Part shown: one piece after another, positions 49,807 through 61,191 of the stretch
Numbering within the stretch: the first letter of the stretch is position 1
Layout: every line of letters starts with the position of its first letter
Source: Floccularia luteovirens
Taxonomy: Eukaryota > Basidiomycota > Agaricomycetes > Agaricales > Squamanitaceae
Assembly: GCA_009739215.1 (NCBI GenBank)
Contig: VSJF01000005.1
Span: 1,550,001-1,614,000 of the forward strand
DNA length: 64,000 bases
Direction of reading: 5' to 3'
The notes under the pieces: generated by a model
Database searches by the model: none
Told to the model about the DNA's origin: nothing
The model's input: the letters and a program-made list of their open reading frames with translations, nothing else
Program-made: the position numbers and the translations under genes

Positions 49807-52800
49807 TTCTTTAAGTTGAGTGGAATGGGGAGTGGTATTCCATGTACCACTTTATAAGCATTTAGAATTTCTGGGGAGTTCTTTAAGTGGGATTCTGGTT
49901 CCCATGAGTTGTCTGATGAAGGGTAACCCTTCCATTTGACCAAATAGCGGATTCTTCTGCCATTGTTCTGGTGTGTTACAATATTCTCTACTTTGTATTC
50001 CTCGGTGTTATCAATAAGATCTGGGGGAGGTTTCGTGTAATTGGGTTTGTGGACTTCTGTTTCTTGGTAAGGGGTGAGGAGTGAGGCATGGAAGACGGGG
50101 TGTATTTTCCATGAGGTGGGGAGTTTCAATTGGTAGATGAGAGGGCCAAGGACTTCTGTAATAGGAAATGGTCCTTCCCGTTTAGGTGCTAGCTTCCTTT
50201 TCTGGTATCTAAGTTTGAGATGTTTTGACTCTAGCCATACTAGGTTGTTCTTCTTAAAGGGTGTAAATTTGTTCTTGACTTGACTTATCATAGTTTGGCG
50301 TGCAAGTTCATGTGCTGCGTTTGCTTCGTCTTGTGCTTCTTGGATTAATTTTAATCTTTCTTCAGTAGATGGTACGTTGCTTTTGTTGTAAGCTGTGGGA
50401 AGGGGTTGTGGGTCATATCCCATCATTATGTAGAATGGGGATTTGTCTCGAAGTGCGTGGGGTTTCTGATTGTAAGAGAACTCTAGGAGTGGAAGGTGGG
50501 AGTTCCATGTTTCGGGGTTGTTTGCACAAAAGATAGCGAGGTACGCTTCTATTTCTTGATTTGCTCGTTCTGTGCCTCCATCTGTTTGAGGGTGATAGGC
50601 AATACTCATAGCTAATTTGATGCCTAAGAGTTTTCCAAATTCTTGAAATGTTTTAGAGGCAAATTGGGGTTCTCTGTCAGATATAATCTTGTCTGGAAGG
50701 CCGAAGCGTTTATACACATAGTTGATTAAAAGTTGGGCAGTTTGGATCGTGTCTATTGTCTTGTGACAAGGGATTAGAATTACCCCCTTTGTAAGCCCAT
50801 GGTCTACTACAACCATGATACTATCATAGCCATCCAATTTGGGGAGGTCTGTGATAAAATCTACAGATGTTTGTGCAAATGGTCTGTTATTTTCTAGGGT
50901 GCCTATTGGATTATAGGGCGGTGTGGTAGGATGTCTGTTTATTTTTGTCTGCTGACAGATGGCGCAGCCTCGGACATAGTTCTTTGTGAATGCGTGGATA
51001 CCTGGCTACCAATAGTCTCGTTTTAGGAGTTCTAGGGTGCGGAGTATTCCAGGGTGTCCCATAGGGGCAGAGTCGTGGTATTTCTGTAACAATTGCCTTC
51101 TTAAGTTTTCGTTCATTGGAATGTAACATTTATTTTGATAGAATAGAAGTCCGTCTTCTATTTTCCAGTCTGGTAGTGCAGCTTTTGTAGTCTGGAAGTT
51201 CTTTATGGTATCGATAGCTTCTTGCACCATTGGTTCTTTTTCGTGAGATTCGAGGATTTGTTGTCTAGTTTCTGTGTCAATGACTCAAATAAACATTTGT
51301 TTGGGAAGCATCATAATGTCCTCATTGTCATGATCTTCTTTTGGGATGTAATCTGGTCTTCTTGGTAATGCGTCACTTTGCACCATTTGGGATCCAGGTG
51401 TGTGAATCAGCGTGATGTTGAATTCTGATAAGAATAGGCTCCATCAGGCCTGTCTTCTGTTTAGTTTCTGGGGACTCTTGTAATAAGTTAGGTTCTTATA
51501 GTCACAAGTCACAATGACTAGGAATGGAGATCCGAGAAGGAAGTGCCTCCATTCTGTGAGAGCTCGGATTACTGCAAAGAGTTCTCGATCATAGATTTCG
51601 TAATTTCTTTCTGTTTCTGTAAATGATTTGGAGATAAATCCGCATGGGTGCCATAGCCCGTTTATGTCTTTTTATTTTAGGACTGCTCCTGACACATATT
51701 TTGATGTGTCCATTTCTAGTAAGAATTGTTTCTTGAAGTCTGGCATTTGTAAGACTGGAGTGGTGGTAAATGCTTTCTTGAGTTTCTCAAATGATGTTTG
51801 ACATTCATTTGTCCATATGAATTTGGTGTTCTTCTTGAGGAGTTCGTTCAGTGGTTGCGCTAAGTCAGAGAACTTGTGTATGAATTTTCTGTAAAAGTTT
51901 CCGAATCCTAGGAAACTTCTGATTTGCTTGACTGATTGCAGTGCAGGCCAGTCTTCAATTCCTTTTAGTTTAATTGGATCCATCAAGATCTTGTTTTCTG
52001 AAATGATGAGTCCCAGGTATTCTACCTGTTTCTTGTTGAATTCGCATTTCTCTATTTTTAGATAGAGGTCGTGTTCCTTAAGCCTTTTTAGGACTTTCAG
52101 GGTTTTTTCGGTTTGTTGTTCCAGCATTTCTGAAAATATCAGGATGTCATCCATATAGATGGTGACCCATCCTTCATCGATCATATCTCTGAATATGTCA
52201 TCCATCATATTTTGGAAAGTTGCTGGAGAGTTGCACATTCCAAAAAACATAACTATGGGCTTGAAGAGTCCCATTTTGGTCTTGAATGCTGCTTTAGGCT
52301 CGTCACCTTCTCGAATTCTGACATTATTATATCCCCATTGGATGTCGAGTTTTGTGAAGATCTTGCTGCCTCTTAATTTGGTTAAGAGTTCCGATATTAA
52401 GGGCAGAGGGTATGGTTTCTTAATTGTTCCTTCGTTAAGGTAATGATAGTCTTGGCAGGGTCTTAGGCTTCCATCTTTCTTTGCAACAAAGAAGAATGGG
52501 GATGCCATTTCTGACTCAGAGGGTCGGATGTACCCCTTTGCGAGGTTCTCTTTGATGAATTCTTGCATTTTCTGATCTTCGATAGGGTTGAGGGGATAGA
52601 TTTTACTATCTTTGTTCTTAAAATCAGGTTTGAGATCTATCTTGTGATCCCAGGGTTGTCTTGTTGGCATTCTGTCCAATTTCTGTTTACTGAATACATC
52701 TTTAAATAGATGAAACTCCTTCAGGAGTTTTTCTTCTATTGTTAAGGTTTCTTTAGGTGTGGCTTCTGCCGCCATTGTTTGGGCTTGAGTTGTTTTGACT

Positions 52801-53378
52801 TGTATTGGGTATTCTTCTTCTTTAGATTCAGAGCTGGAGTCCATTAGATATCGCTTGATTCCATCAGGGTCAAGGGGTTCTTCATTATGATCCTCTTGTA
52901 TGATTCAGAGTATTGCTTCTTCTGAGGTTATTTGTGTGAGTGGAGAGTTGTTTGGAACATCGAGGGTTCCATTCTTCTAATCGATTGTGGGATTGAGGCG
53001 TTTAAGCCAATCCATTCCTAAGATGATATCTTGACGTCCTATATTTGCGATATATAGGGTAACTTGATGGTTTGCTTCTCCTTTGAGTGTGAGAGGGGCT
53101 TGGATATAATGGGTGACTTGTCCATTTGGGGATCCGTCTGCATTTGTGACGTTTATTCTTTTCCCTAATATGGGTCTAGGTCTTCTTTTGAGTTTTGGTA
53201 CAAAGTCTGAATGTATGAAGCTTTTGGTAGCTCCGGAGTCAACTAATGCTTTAGTAATGACTATTTCTTTTCCTAATGAGTTGTTTCCTACTTCAAATTG
53301 AAGTGGAACGTATAGAGAATCTTGCGTCATAAGGGTGGGGACTACCACTCTGATTGGATAATCAATAGCCGTGGTTAC
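49770..53378 (-). pseudogene. Inner element pol: protease, RT, RNase H, integrase, chromodomain (several stops)
   Basis: The pol frame is open upstream to the gag end, in the -1 frame relative to gag. Domains in order: protease ([23 protein letters not shown]), RT ([45 protein letters not shown]), RNase H (LEMDTSKYVSGAVLK; the Asp of the usual TDAS is kept as MDTS), integrase zinc domain (HPGILRTLELLKRDYW, CAICQQTK) and the catalytic core (DREPQFASKTFQEFG, AYHPQTDGGTERANQE). The C-terminal chromodomain reads KVENIVTHQ and YLVKWKGYPSSDNSWEPE. Stops: TAG for Trp after NPTID, TGA for Arg after EEAIL, TAA for Gln after GAVLK, TGA near 51444, TAG for Trp after LKRDYW. All fit C:G to T:A change. 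Confidence 0.92.
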
Positions 53379-54658
53379 TATTGATCAAGTGAAAAATCCT
53401 CTTTCTCTAATTCTTCAAAGAATTCTTCTTGATCCTCATCAGGTAATTCTGTCAGTAACACTCTTACTGCGGCTGATAGTTCTTTAACCATTTTAGGTTT
53501 TTGAAAGTTGTATCGAGGGTTGCTTCTTCTTCTCAGGGTTTTCCTTTTGGGGCAATCTTTAGATTGATGTCCCTTCTGATGGCATATGAAGCATAACCCA
53601 TTTAGGAAATGGTTATTCCATTCTTCGAATGATATTCTGTTTATTTCTTCTAGTTCTTCCATGTCTAGGGTAGGTTCTTCGGTGTTGATGCGGTCAATTT
53701 CCATTGCATTCGGGTCTCTGCCTGTTGTTCTATTTGGGAATAGACTTGGTCTTGCGAATGGTTTCTTTCTAGATTGTAGGAAGTCTTTCATGCACTGCAG
53801 TCTGTCTGCAAATTGGAATGTGTATTTGTAGACTTGTTCCATGGTTGTTGGGAAGTTGTCTAGTTTGTAGAAGCATTTGACTAGTTCATTGTTTAATCCT
53901 CTCATGAATATGTCTATGAGTGATGCGTCTTCGTGTATCCCTGCTTGTGATGATAGGATTTTAAATTCTGAAATGTACTTGGTAATATTGTTGCCAGTCA
54001 TTTGTAGGTTGGCAAGGTTGGTTCTCGCTTGCATTGCTACATTTTGTGCTTGGAATGCTTCTAGAAAGGCTTTCTTAAATTGAGACCATGTTCCATAGTT
54101 TCCATTGGCAGTTTCAATTATGTTTGAGCGGTAGATAGCTGCTGTTCCTTCTTTCATAAATGAAAGTGCGAATAAGATCTTTTTCTTATCACTATTGTAG
54201 ATTTCTTCGTTCATGTCCAGGTATATTTGGACGTCTTGTAAGAACGGTTGTGCATGTTCTTTCTTGCCGTTGAATGGCGTAGGTCTGCCGACGTTGATTT
54301 CTTTTGCATTATTGGACATTTCAACATCTGAGTTGTAGATGATGCACAGTAGTGTTTGTTGAGCTTCTTCATAAACCTGTTGCTCAATTTCTTGTTCTTC
54401 TTTGTAGTTTTCTTCTTCTGGGTTATTGGTTATTTGAAGCAGTGGTGGTTGCTGTGATGTATTGGGTGATTTGGCTGGTCTAACCCAAGGATCTCTTGTT
54501 TGTTGTTTTGCGGCTTGTTGTGCGAGTTTAGTGTGAAGCTTGGAAAATGTGCTTTGTTGTTGTTGAGGTGGTGGGGATGGGGACTGTGTGGAATAAGTTC
54601 CTTGAGGGTTGTAGAAGGAAGTTGTTGGTCCGAAGTTAGAGGTGGGGGTTTTGCTCAT
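53378..54658 (-). CDS. Inner element Gag (capsid and nucleocapsid)
   Basis: An uninterrupted 426-codon ORF. The N-terminal arm is Pro/Gln/Ser-rich (SPSPPPQQQQSTFSK). The capsid region of the retrotransposon gag family includes GRPTPFNGKKEHAQPFL, NSDKKKILFALSFMKEGTAA, WSQFKKAFLEAFQAQN and LSSQAGIHEDASLIDIFMRG. A CCHC zinc knuckle (CFICHQKGHQSKDC) and the acidic end EEFFEELEKEDFSLDQ follow, then TAG. It is the only ORF of the two elements with no inactivating stop. Its product would form the virus-like particle and bind element RNA. Confidence 0.92.
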   Translation of the reverse strand: MSKTPTSNFGPTTSFYNPQGTYSTQSPSPPPQQQQSTFSKLHTKLAQQAAKQQTRDPWVRPAKSPNTSQQPPLLQITNNPEEENYKEEQEIEQQVYEEAQQTLLCIIYNSDVEMSNNAKEINVGRPTPFNGKKEHAQPFLQDVQIYLDMNEEIYNSDKKKILFALSFMKEGTAAIYRSNIIETANGNYGTWSQFKKAFLEAFQAQNVAMQARTNLANLQMTGNNITKYISEFKILSSQAGIHEDASLIDIFMRGLNNELVKCFYKLDNFPTTMEQVYKYTFQFADRLQCMKDFLQSRKKPFARPSLFPNRTTGRDPNAMEIDRINTEEPTLDMEELEEINRISFEEWNNHFLNGLCFICHQKGHQSKDCPKRKTLRRRSNPRYNFQKPKMVKELSAAVRVLLTELPDEDQEEFFEELEKEDFSLDQ

Positions 54659-54721
54659 AAAAGAGCACAGTGATTAAGGAAGTTTGGGGGGGGGTGTCGA
54701 ACTTGAGGAAGTGACAATTGA

Positions 54722-54734
54722 TCAGCTTGATCTT
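54722..54734 (-). other. Self-primer binding site of inner element
   Basis: Directly inside the 5' LTR (one base away) the minus strand reads AAGATCAAGCTGA. This is perfectly complementary, over 13 nt, to TCAGCTTGATCTT on the same strand of the LTR at 55053-55065. No tRNA 3'-end complement (TGG start) is present. This is the arrangement of Tf1/sushi-type self-priming retrotransposons. Confidence 0.75.
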
Positions 54735-54735
54735 T

Positions 54736-55340
54736 TGTTACCGTTTAGGGTTTAGATGTCGTTGTGTACTGGTCTCATCGTAGGTAAGTCTGGGTTAGGG
54801 AACAGTTGGGTTTTGCTAGTCAGATTTCCCTAGCGCGATGGTAGGTTACGCTACCACACAGGTTACAAACCACCTGTTGAGGTCTCTCTGAGGTCAGTTA
54901 CAGAGGTGGGGATAGCCAGGCGTTTCAGGCTGTACGGTGTCATCCATGCCATTATTTACAACGATCTTGCCATCCTAGACAAGGGAGGGAGAGTCACTTA
55001 GTTGTCACTGAGGTAACAGAATAATCACTCGTGTTAAGAGGTATTCGAAACTAAGATCAAGCTGAGGCTTGACTGTAGTTTCGCGCTACTTAAATACAAG
55101 TATGCTACTTCTAATAATAGCTAAACGTGTGTCTGCTCAGTAAGCTATGAGTCAGCGCAGAGTCATATAGAAGTGTCTACAAGTCATTTAGAAGCAGACA
55201 CAAGTCACTACAAGTTAATAGAAGCAGAATGTGAGTCAAATACAAAACGTGTATGGGAAACAAGTAAACGAGGCAGGAATGCATTGCGCATGCATTCTAA
55301 CATCCAGGGAGATAGTGCATATCTGGATAAGGTCATAACA
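54736..55340 (-). repeat. LTR C: 5' LTR of inner element, 605 bp, with promoter
   Basis: It starts TGTTACCG and ends GGTCATAACA. On the minus strand a TATTTAA box (55096-55090) lies about 30 bp upstream of the TCAGCTTGATCTT segment that pairs with the primer site. This predicts that transcripts start near 55063-55065, the start of R. Confidence 0.93.
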
Positions 55341-55345
55341 CAACA

Positions 55346-55674
55346 TTGATTTCTTTTGCATTGTTGGACATTTCGACATCTGAGTCGTAGGTGATGCACG
55401 GTGGTGTTTGTTGAGCTTCTTCGTAAACCTGTTGCTTGGTTTCTTGTTCTTCTTTGTAGTCTTCTTCTGGGTTGTTGGTTATTTGAAGTGGTGGTGGTTG
55501 CTGTGGTGTGTTGGGTGATTTGGCTGGTCTAACCCAGGGATCTCTTGTTTGTTGCTTTGTGGCTTGTTGTGCGAGTTTAGTGTGAAGCTTGGAAAACGCA
55601 CTTTGTTGTTGTTGAGGTGGTGGGGATGGGGACCTTGCAGAGTAAGTTCCTTGGGGGTTGTTGGAGGAAGTTGT
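55346..55674 (-). pseudogene. Outer element gag, 5' portion
   Basis: It continues the outer gag on the far side of the inner element: NPQGTYSARSPSPPPQQQQ to VEMSNNAKEIN. The initiator codon and about 15 N-terminal codons, the leader and the end of the LTR are deleted; the sequence jumps from gag (GGAAGTTGT) straight into the LTR (GGTTACGC) at about 55674/55675. Confidence 0.9.
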
Positions 55675-56171
55675 GGTTACGCTACCACACAGGTTACAAA
55701 CCACCTGTCAGGGTCTCTCTGAGGTCAGTTACAGAGGTAGGGATAGCCAGATGTTTCAGGCTGTATGGTGTCGTCCGTGCCATTATTTACAATGATCTTG
55801 CCATCCTAGACAAGGGAGGGAGAGTCACTTAGTTGTCACTGAGGTAACAGAGTAATCGCTCGTATTAGGAGGTACTTGAAACTAAGATCAAGCTAAGGCT
55901 TGACTGTAGTTCCATGCTACTTAAATACAAGTACACTACTTCTAATAATAAACTATTGCATGCTTGCTCAGTAAGCTACGAGTCAATGCAGAGTCATACA
56001 GAAGTATCTACAAGTCATTTAGAAGCCTACACAAGTCACTATGAGTTAACAGAAGTAAAACGCGAGTCATATACAAAACGTGTATGGGAAAGTAATCAAC
56101 AAGGCGGGAACGCGCTGCGTTCGTGTTCTAAAGTCCAGGGAGATAACGCGTATCCGGATAAGGTCATAACA
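55675..56171 (-). repeat. LTR D: 5' LTR remnant of outer element, 497 bp
   Basis: It matches LTR A from its base 108 to its end and shares LTR A-specific variants. The missing 107 bp are the gag-proximal end, including the primer-site side. It ends GGTCATAACA and is followed by CATAC. Confidence 0.93.
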
Positions 56172-56176
56172 CATAC

Positions 56177-58096
56177 CCCCAAGTGTACCTATGCGAGAGT
56201 GTATCATCAATGCATCGCTGTTGGTGGTGGTGTAGTGATTGTACAACTATCACCGCTTTCGCGGTGGAATACCAACACATACTTTCATCCAAGGGATATG
56301 CTTAGTCGACTATACGCAGTGTTGCAGTTGCACGAAGTATACAGGACTAGCCACCGCCACCGTTGCCAAGTTTCAATCATTGCGCGACAGTCGGTCAGTC
56401 ACATCCGATGATAGAATGATATTACGGCTACATGACTTGGTGGCAACCAGCCCTCTGGGTGCTCCAAATGTCCGTCCTTCAAGGCATATTTTTATCTTTT
56501 TTAGGAAAAAGGAGCAGCATAAGAGTTGTTCCAAAGTAAGGCGCAATAATAAGTTATTCATTGCTGTGCTCATCCATACGTGAAAAAATCCTGCAGTATG
56601 GTACGTCTCTCATGTCATACACAGCTTTTTTGGAGACTGGGGTTCGGAAATGGGAGTTAGATACTACACACATTGTGATAGAGTTCGTGAATCGACCCGA
56701 TCAACCATGTATGAATCTTCATTAATCATTGGGCGTCGCGCGGTCCATACTTATCGGCGCGCTTATGGAAAGACATAGCTTTACTACGGGCTATGCAAAA
56801 TGCATTCCCGTCTTTACCATAGTATTCTAAACGGTATCAGCTTCTCTTCCGTCGTTCAAGCTATCTTATCAAATTGAGGGGTTGTTGTATGTTATTACGA
56901 TAGGGAGAGAACACTACTATAAAAATAACATTTGCTAAGAATAGGTTCCCCATCCAATCTGTTATATCTGTAGGCTATGATAATCCAGTGTCTTTGTAAT
57001 AGACAAGGATAGCTATATACTGCAATGTACGACCTAGCATCCCCAAGGATCAGTGAATTCTTTGACTTTTAATGACAAAAAGCCACAGCATTGGAGGTGA
57101 TGATTGTCGCTAGATAATTTACCTAGTGTTGCAAAATTCCAAATAACCCATTTTGTGGTACAACTGAACAACTTGGGAGCTTCATATGCTCACCACAGCT
57201 CTATACATATGTGTTGTGCTTAGCGTTTATCCAAGGCGCCTGAGTGGCAGTCAGCAAGAGCTATAAATCGATTAATCAGACTTTCTAGCTTAACGAGGCC
57301 CAGGCTTCCAGCACAAATATCATTTTACGGGCCATGCCACAACTTACATCACTCTTGAGAGATAAATTTTCGAAGCAGTTGAATTCCTATACTTGAATGA
57401 ACTGGAAGATTACCAACTAGAGTATGTGACATATCACAACTACTCGCCAAGGTTGTTGGTTGGTCTTATTAAGTTGTTGTCAGTGGTTTGCGAGTGTGGG
57501 TCCGGTTACTTCTAATCCTATGTGTCAGCGGACGGGTACACATCTCACCAAGTGTGCCTTTTGGAAACATCCAAGTGAGCTTAGATATGATGTCTTGGTG
57601 CCCAGTGTCTGATTGTGGTGTAAAGTATAACTTGGGCACTTGCCAGTTTGGGTTCTGGTCTCCTCAGTAGGCTTGGTATGAGCATCCATAGGACGGTATT
57701 TGGTCAATTGACCGTAAAATTTACTCGTATAAATGCATATACTTGTATACGAGATCTATCTAGAATCCCTGTAGTAAAACATAATGCAAAATTGAACGCG
57801 AAAACAGCAAGAGGAAAAGATGCTAGACTAGATCCAAAGAAGATTGCGTGTCCCCGAAAACTATGTAGTTGTGTGTAAGATCCTAGTCCTATAGTCGTGA
57901 GTTGAATTGAAATTATGGGTGGTATGCTGCAACAGGGTATTCTAGAGTCGGTGAACATGAAAATAACGTAAGCATGGCTCGTTATGGGCGTTAGGTGATG
58001 TTTTTTTTTTTGTAAAAGAAGATCGTAACTATATGCGCAACATTATTAGTCACTCTAATATGGGGATGAGCAATGGACTGAGAAAGAAAACTCACA
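56177..58096. other. Gene-poor stretch right of the retrotransposon
   Basis: About 1.9 kb. No frame longer than about 165 codons is seen, no family motifs, and no recognisable tRNA or repeat. The open frame at 55914-56411 runs mostly through the LTR and is chance. A T-run lies at about 58001-58012, just beyond the CorA-like stop. Confidence 0.45.
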
Positions 58097-60681
58097 CTAC
58101 ATATCTCGAAGCTGATGCATCCCATCGTTAATAGAAGTGTATCCGTTATTTCCCTTATCGGCTTTTTTCGGTGCATACGGATCTTTACCGAACATCCTTA
58201 GAATAAGCAAGACAGGCCAAGCCAGTCGGACCATAAATGAGACGTGATCTGGGAATATGTATCTACTTTGGAAGGCAATGATGATCCAAATTGAGACTAT
58301 AGTCATAGGTATGGCCGCCCCAACATAATGGCCGAGTGTTCCTGAAGTGCCAGGTGCGACTTCTTGAATATTCATTCCAAATACACCCTGCAAATTATTG
58401 TAGTTCAATTTTTATCTGATTACTAAATAATGATTGGGGGGAAAGTCTTACGGCTACAAAAGATGCAGGGAGGAAGATCATTGTGAGATACGCGATTTGT
58501 TTCATCTAAATGAATGAGCCAGGTAAGTATAAGTTTCGGCAGGGCCAGAGTAGAAAAGTCACATACGGCTAAGAGACTAATTGTTAATGGTGTTACGTGT
58601 AATATGAAAAGGGAAATAACACACCAGCACTGTCTCTCACAGCAGCTTCCGTCATTTTCTGCATCCGCTTGCTGTCCAGGATATTAACGCTAGAAAAGAC
58701 CTAACGAAAATACCATCGGAAGTTAATTCTACACAGCAAAGAATATTTGACAATAAGGAAACATACAAGGTTCATTACGTTCTTTAATCGCTTATCCTGC
58801 ATCCTGCGTCCCAATTCCAGTCTGTCGATTTCGCCCAAGAGCTTATTACATTCTCTTTTCAACATTTGTTCAGAAAAGTTGCGATCTTCTTCACTAAACG
58901 ACTCTGCAGCTGGATTTGGTGTGTCTCGGATGAATTCTACAGTTTTGGTGAAGTCTTCTAGTAGGGAAGAGTAATGAAGGTGGTGTGCACGAATGACGTG
59001 AAGTTCTTGCGTGATGTTCATTTCAGATGTCGTAATAACGCGCATTTCCTGTGTGGCAATGGTTCATTAGAAGCTCTAAATTAATTCAATGAGTGAAAAT
59101 TACCAAATCGCATATATGCGAGTACAAGTTTTCGAGCGCCTCATCCCAAGCGTATAAGGCATGCCAGATTATTACAAGGACAACGAAAGTTGGATCTGAC
59201 GATTTTTGGAAAATGCTCTGCCAATACACACTTTGGCCTAAGGAGGAAATATTCAGCAATAGAAATTACCCTGAGAATCTATTGCATAGTTAAATTACAC
59301 TGACCTGCAAAACGTATACGCTTATGCAGGAACTCTGCTGTTGTTGTCGGCAAATGCAGGCTGGGATGATATGAAATGAAGGTACTGCCTTTTTTCTTCC
59401 GAATGAGGTGGACAGATAGCAAATCAAGTACGAGAAGTCGGCCACCTGAATTTCCCATTTAGGCTGGTAAAATTGTGACATGCAGCGACATGAAACTCAC
59501 AAGACTTCAGCGATAAAGGTGCTTGAGTGTCAATCATCTGGGAAACTGGGGTTCAGTCAGAGTAAGCTTAGATAAATACCATCATGATTACAAAGACTTA
59601 CTGAGTATTGAGCGTTCTTTAGGAGCAAGGGTATCAGAAGAGGCGCTATACGGGGAGTTCGAAATAGCCCCGAGGCCCACTGCTTGACCATCTTGGATGG
59701 ACCTCAGGAATCGAAGAGTAATAGTGATATCTTGGAGGACATCAGGCCGAGATCTCGTAAAAATTTTTGTACGTACGATCTCCTTCCCCGGGTTTAATCT
59801 CTTCCTGGAATCGAGATGGTATCCAGTTCAAAGAAGACGAGAAAAAGAATGGCTCGATATTGTAGCTGTGTAGACCAATAGTCAGCTTTTGCTGTAAGAT
59901 TTGTGTTGCGAAGAGAAATATGATGTTGCAGTAAGGTACAAAAACGCGGTACAGTCTTTTGGTCACTAACGATAAGGTGATTAAAACACACCTTGCCCCA
60001 AGCATTTGCAATATTGGTCCTGATAGATCTTGGATGAATATTCCTCTGACACGCAGACCATCTGGGCGCTACAGAAATGGGGTATAATAGTATCCAAGAC
60101 GATATCAAACGTAAGGGAAAATAGGCTCTCACTTTGGCGTTTATAAGAGTATCCCAAATCACGTCATCATCGCCTTCAGCCGCCCTCAACGTTTCTGCTT
60201 GCTCGAAGAAACCATCATTGTTGACATCGAGTTGATACATCACACAAGGGGCGCTACGATTATAATATTTTATTGCATCATAGATTTTGCTCTTCCTGAC
60301 TTGAGCATTTGTCCAATTTGGAAAGCGTGATTGTGGGTAGCCTGTCCAACAGCCGTTACAGGTTTTGTGGTCGCATATTGGCGGTACCGGAGGTAGCTTG
60401 CTTGCCAATTGTCGTTCATCAACATCTACTTGAAAGTATTAATGTAATGCCGAGGATATGAGTGATGCGTTGTGTAACAAGGACAGCGATAAAAGTTCTC
60501 TCATATTAAAATTCTGAATAGGATCCCTGATTTTTTGGGGCAACTCACCATCTGGGATATCTATCCATGGCCATGGGGCAGATGGTGCGGCATGGCGATG
60601 CGAAGGAGTTGGAATTCTAGTTTTTTCTTCTTCAATCTGCCTCTGGGACTTCAGCCGAAGGCTGTTCAAGGACATAGGCAT
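58097..60681 (-). CDS. CorA-like divalent metal cation transporter
   Basis: From the ATG at 60681 (MPMSLNSLRLKSQRQ) an exon ending PWPWIDIPD joins VDVDERQLASKLPPVPP, then a Cys-bearing segment (CDHKTCNGCWTGYPQS) typical of the agaricomycete CorA-like family. Later come GLRVRGIFIQDLSGPILQML, cited here as its halves GIFIQDL and GPILQML, and a long helical region (LKRECNKLLGEIDRLELGRR). The C-terminal pore has KQIAYLTMIFLPASFVA, spliced to GVFGMN, the signature GMN loop, then a second helix (IPMTIVSIWIIIAFQS) and a soluble tail ending HQLRDM-TAG. It likely moves Mg2+ or another divalent ion across a membrane. About twelve introns, some not pinned down. Confidence 0.82.
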
Positions 60682-61191
60682 TGGTATACGTTGCAATTCA
60701 AAGGAAAAAATGGCTGTCCGAAACTTATCCGGAAAAATCGCAGAAAGTCCTTCAGGAGAGTGCTTGCGACGTTTCTAGTAAAGTATAGTTGTGTTTTAAG
60801 GGATGGGTGCTAAGCGCTAAACGCCCATCGAAGAAAAAGAACAAGGGGCATGCCGTACACGAGCATGAGTATACGGCCAGATCCAATAACCGAACTATGC
60901 CCGAAAAGATTGGCCCTGTTCTGGAAAACAGGGCGTGGAAGCACTTCATTATCAAATCTTATCTACACTCGAGTAAACAACACACCATATGGAAAATACT
61001 CTCGGCAAATTGTCACACCAGTCCGGAATAGATCTTTATACCAAGCTCCGCAAAGGTTCCATTTGAACTTGTTCCCTGCCTTCCCCTTATTTCACTGCAA
61101 CTGTACGTTGTCAATGTCAATGTCACCGCTTTGAAGAATTCATAGCACTCAATTTTGTACATATAGCTCCAAAGTTTCCGTATGAGCAGAA
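60682..61191. promoter_or_regulatory. Divergent promoter region, CorA-like / ArsB-like
   Basis: About 510 bp between start codons. A duplicated TGTCAATGTCAATGTCA run lies near 61107-61123. No gene is seen. Confidence 0.4.

Larger units (their letters stand above)
48082..55345 (-). mobile_element. Inner Ty3/gypsy chromovirus nested in outer gag, with target duplication
   Basis: The element is 48087-55340, 7254 bp, with two 605-bp LTRs. It splits the outer gag: sequence stops at 48081 and resumes at 55346 exactly where the uninterrupted inner gag reads on (GACGTTGAT). The flanking 5-mers are CAATG (48082) and CAACA (55341). Both are one transition away from CAACG at its CpG, so they are best read as a decayed CAACG duplication. 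It has gag, pol and ORF3 on the minus strand. Gag-to-pol and pol-to-ORF3 are each in a -1 frame relation. Several C-to-T type stops show it is dead. Confidence 0.93.
41473..56176 (-). mobile_element. Outer Ty3/gypsy chromovirus (interrupted, defective) with its target duplication
   Basis: The element itself is 41478-56171, with 5-bp CATAC repeats at 41473-41477 and 56172-56176. It is transcribed on the minus strand, so its 5' LTR is the right one. Internal order on that strand is gag, pol (protease, RT, RNase H, integrase, chromodomain) and a third ORF. Its gag is split at 48086/55341 by a second full element of the same family. The left LTR is complete (605 bp). The right LTR lacks its first 107 bp because a deletion joined it to gag. 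Many nonsense changes and a separate LTR-like insertion make it non-functional. Confidence 0.93.

Noticed and set aside
54700..54740. tRNA primer binding site next to the inner 5' LTR
   Set aside because: No TGG-starting complement to a tRNA 3' end; the perfect LTR complement explains the site better.
55914..56411. 165-codon plus-strand ORF at the right border of the retroelement
   Set aside because: It lies mostly inside LTR D, antisense to its transcription, and runs out by chance into flank.
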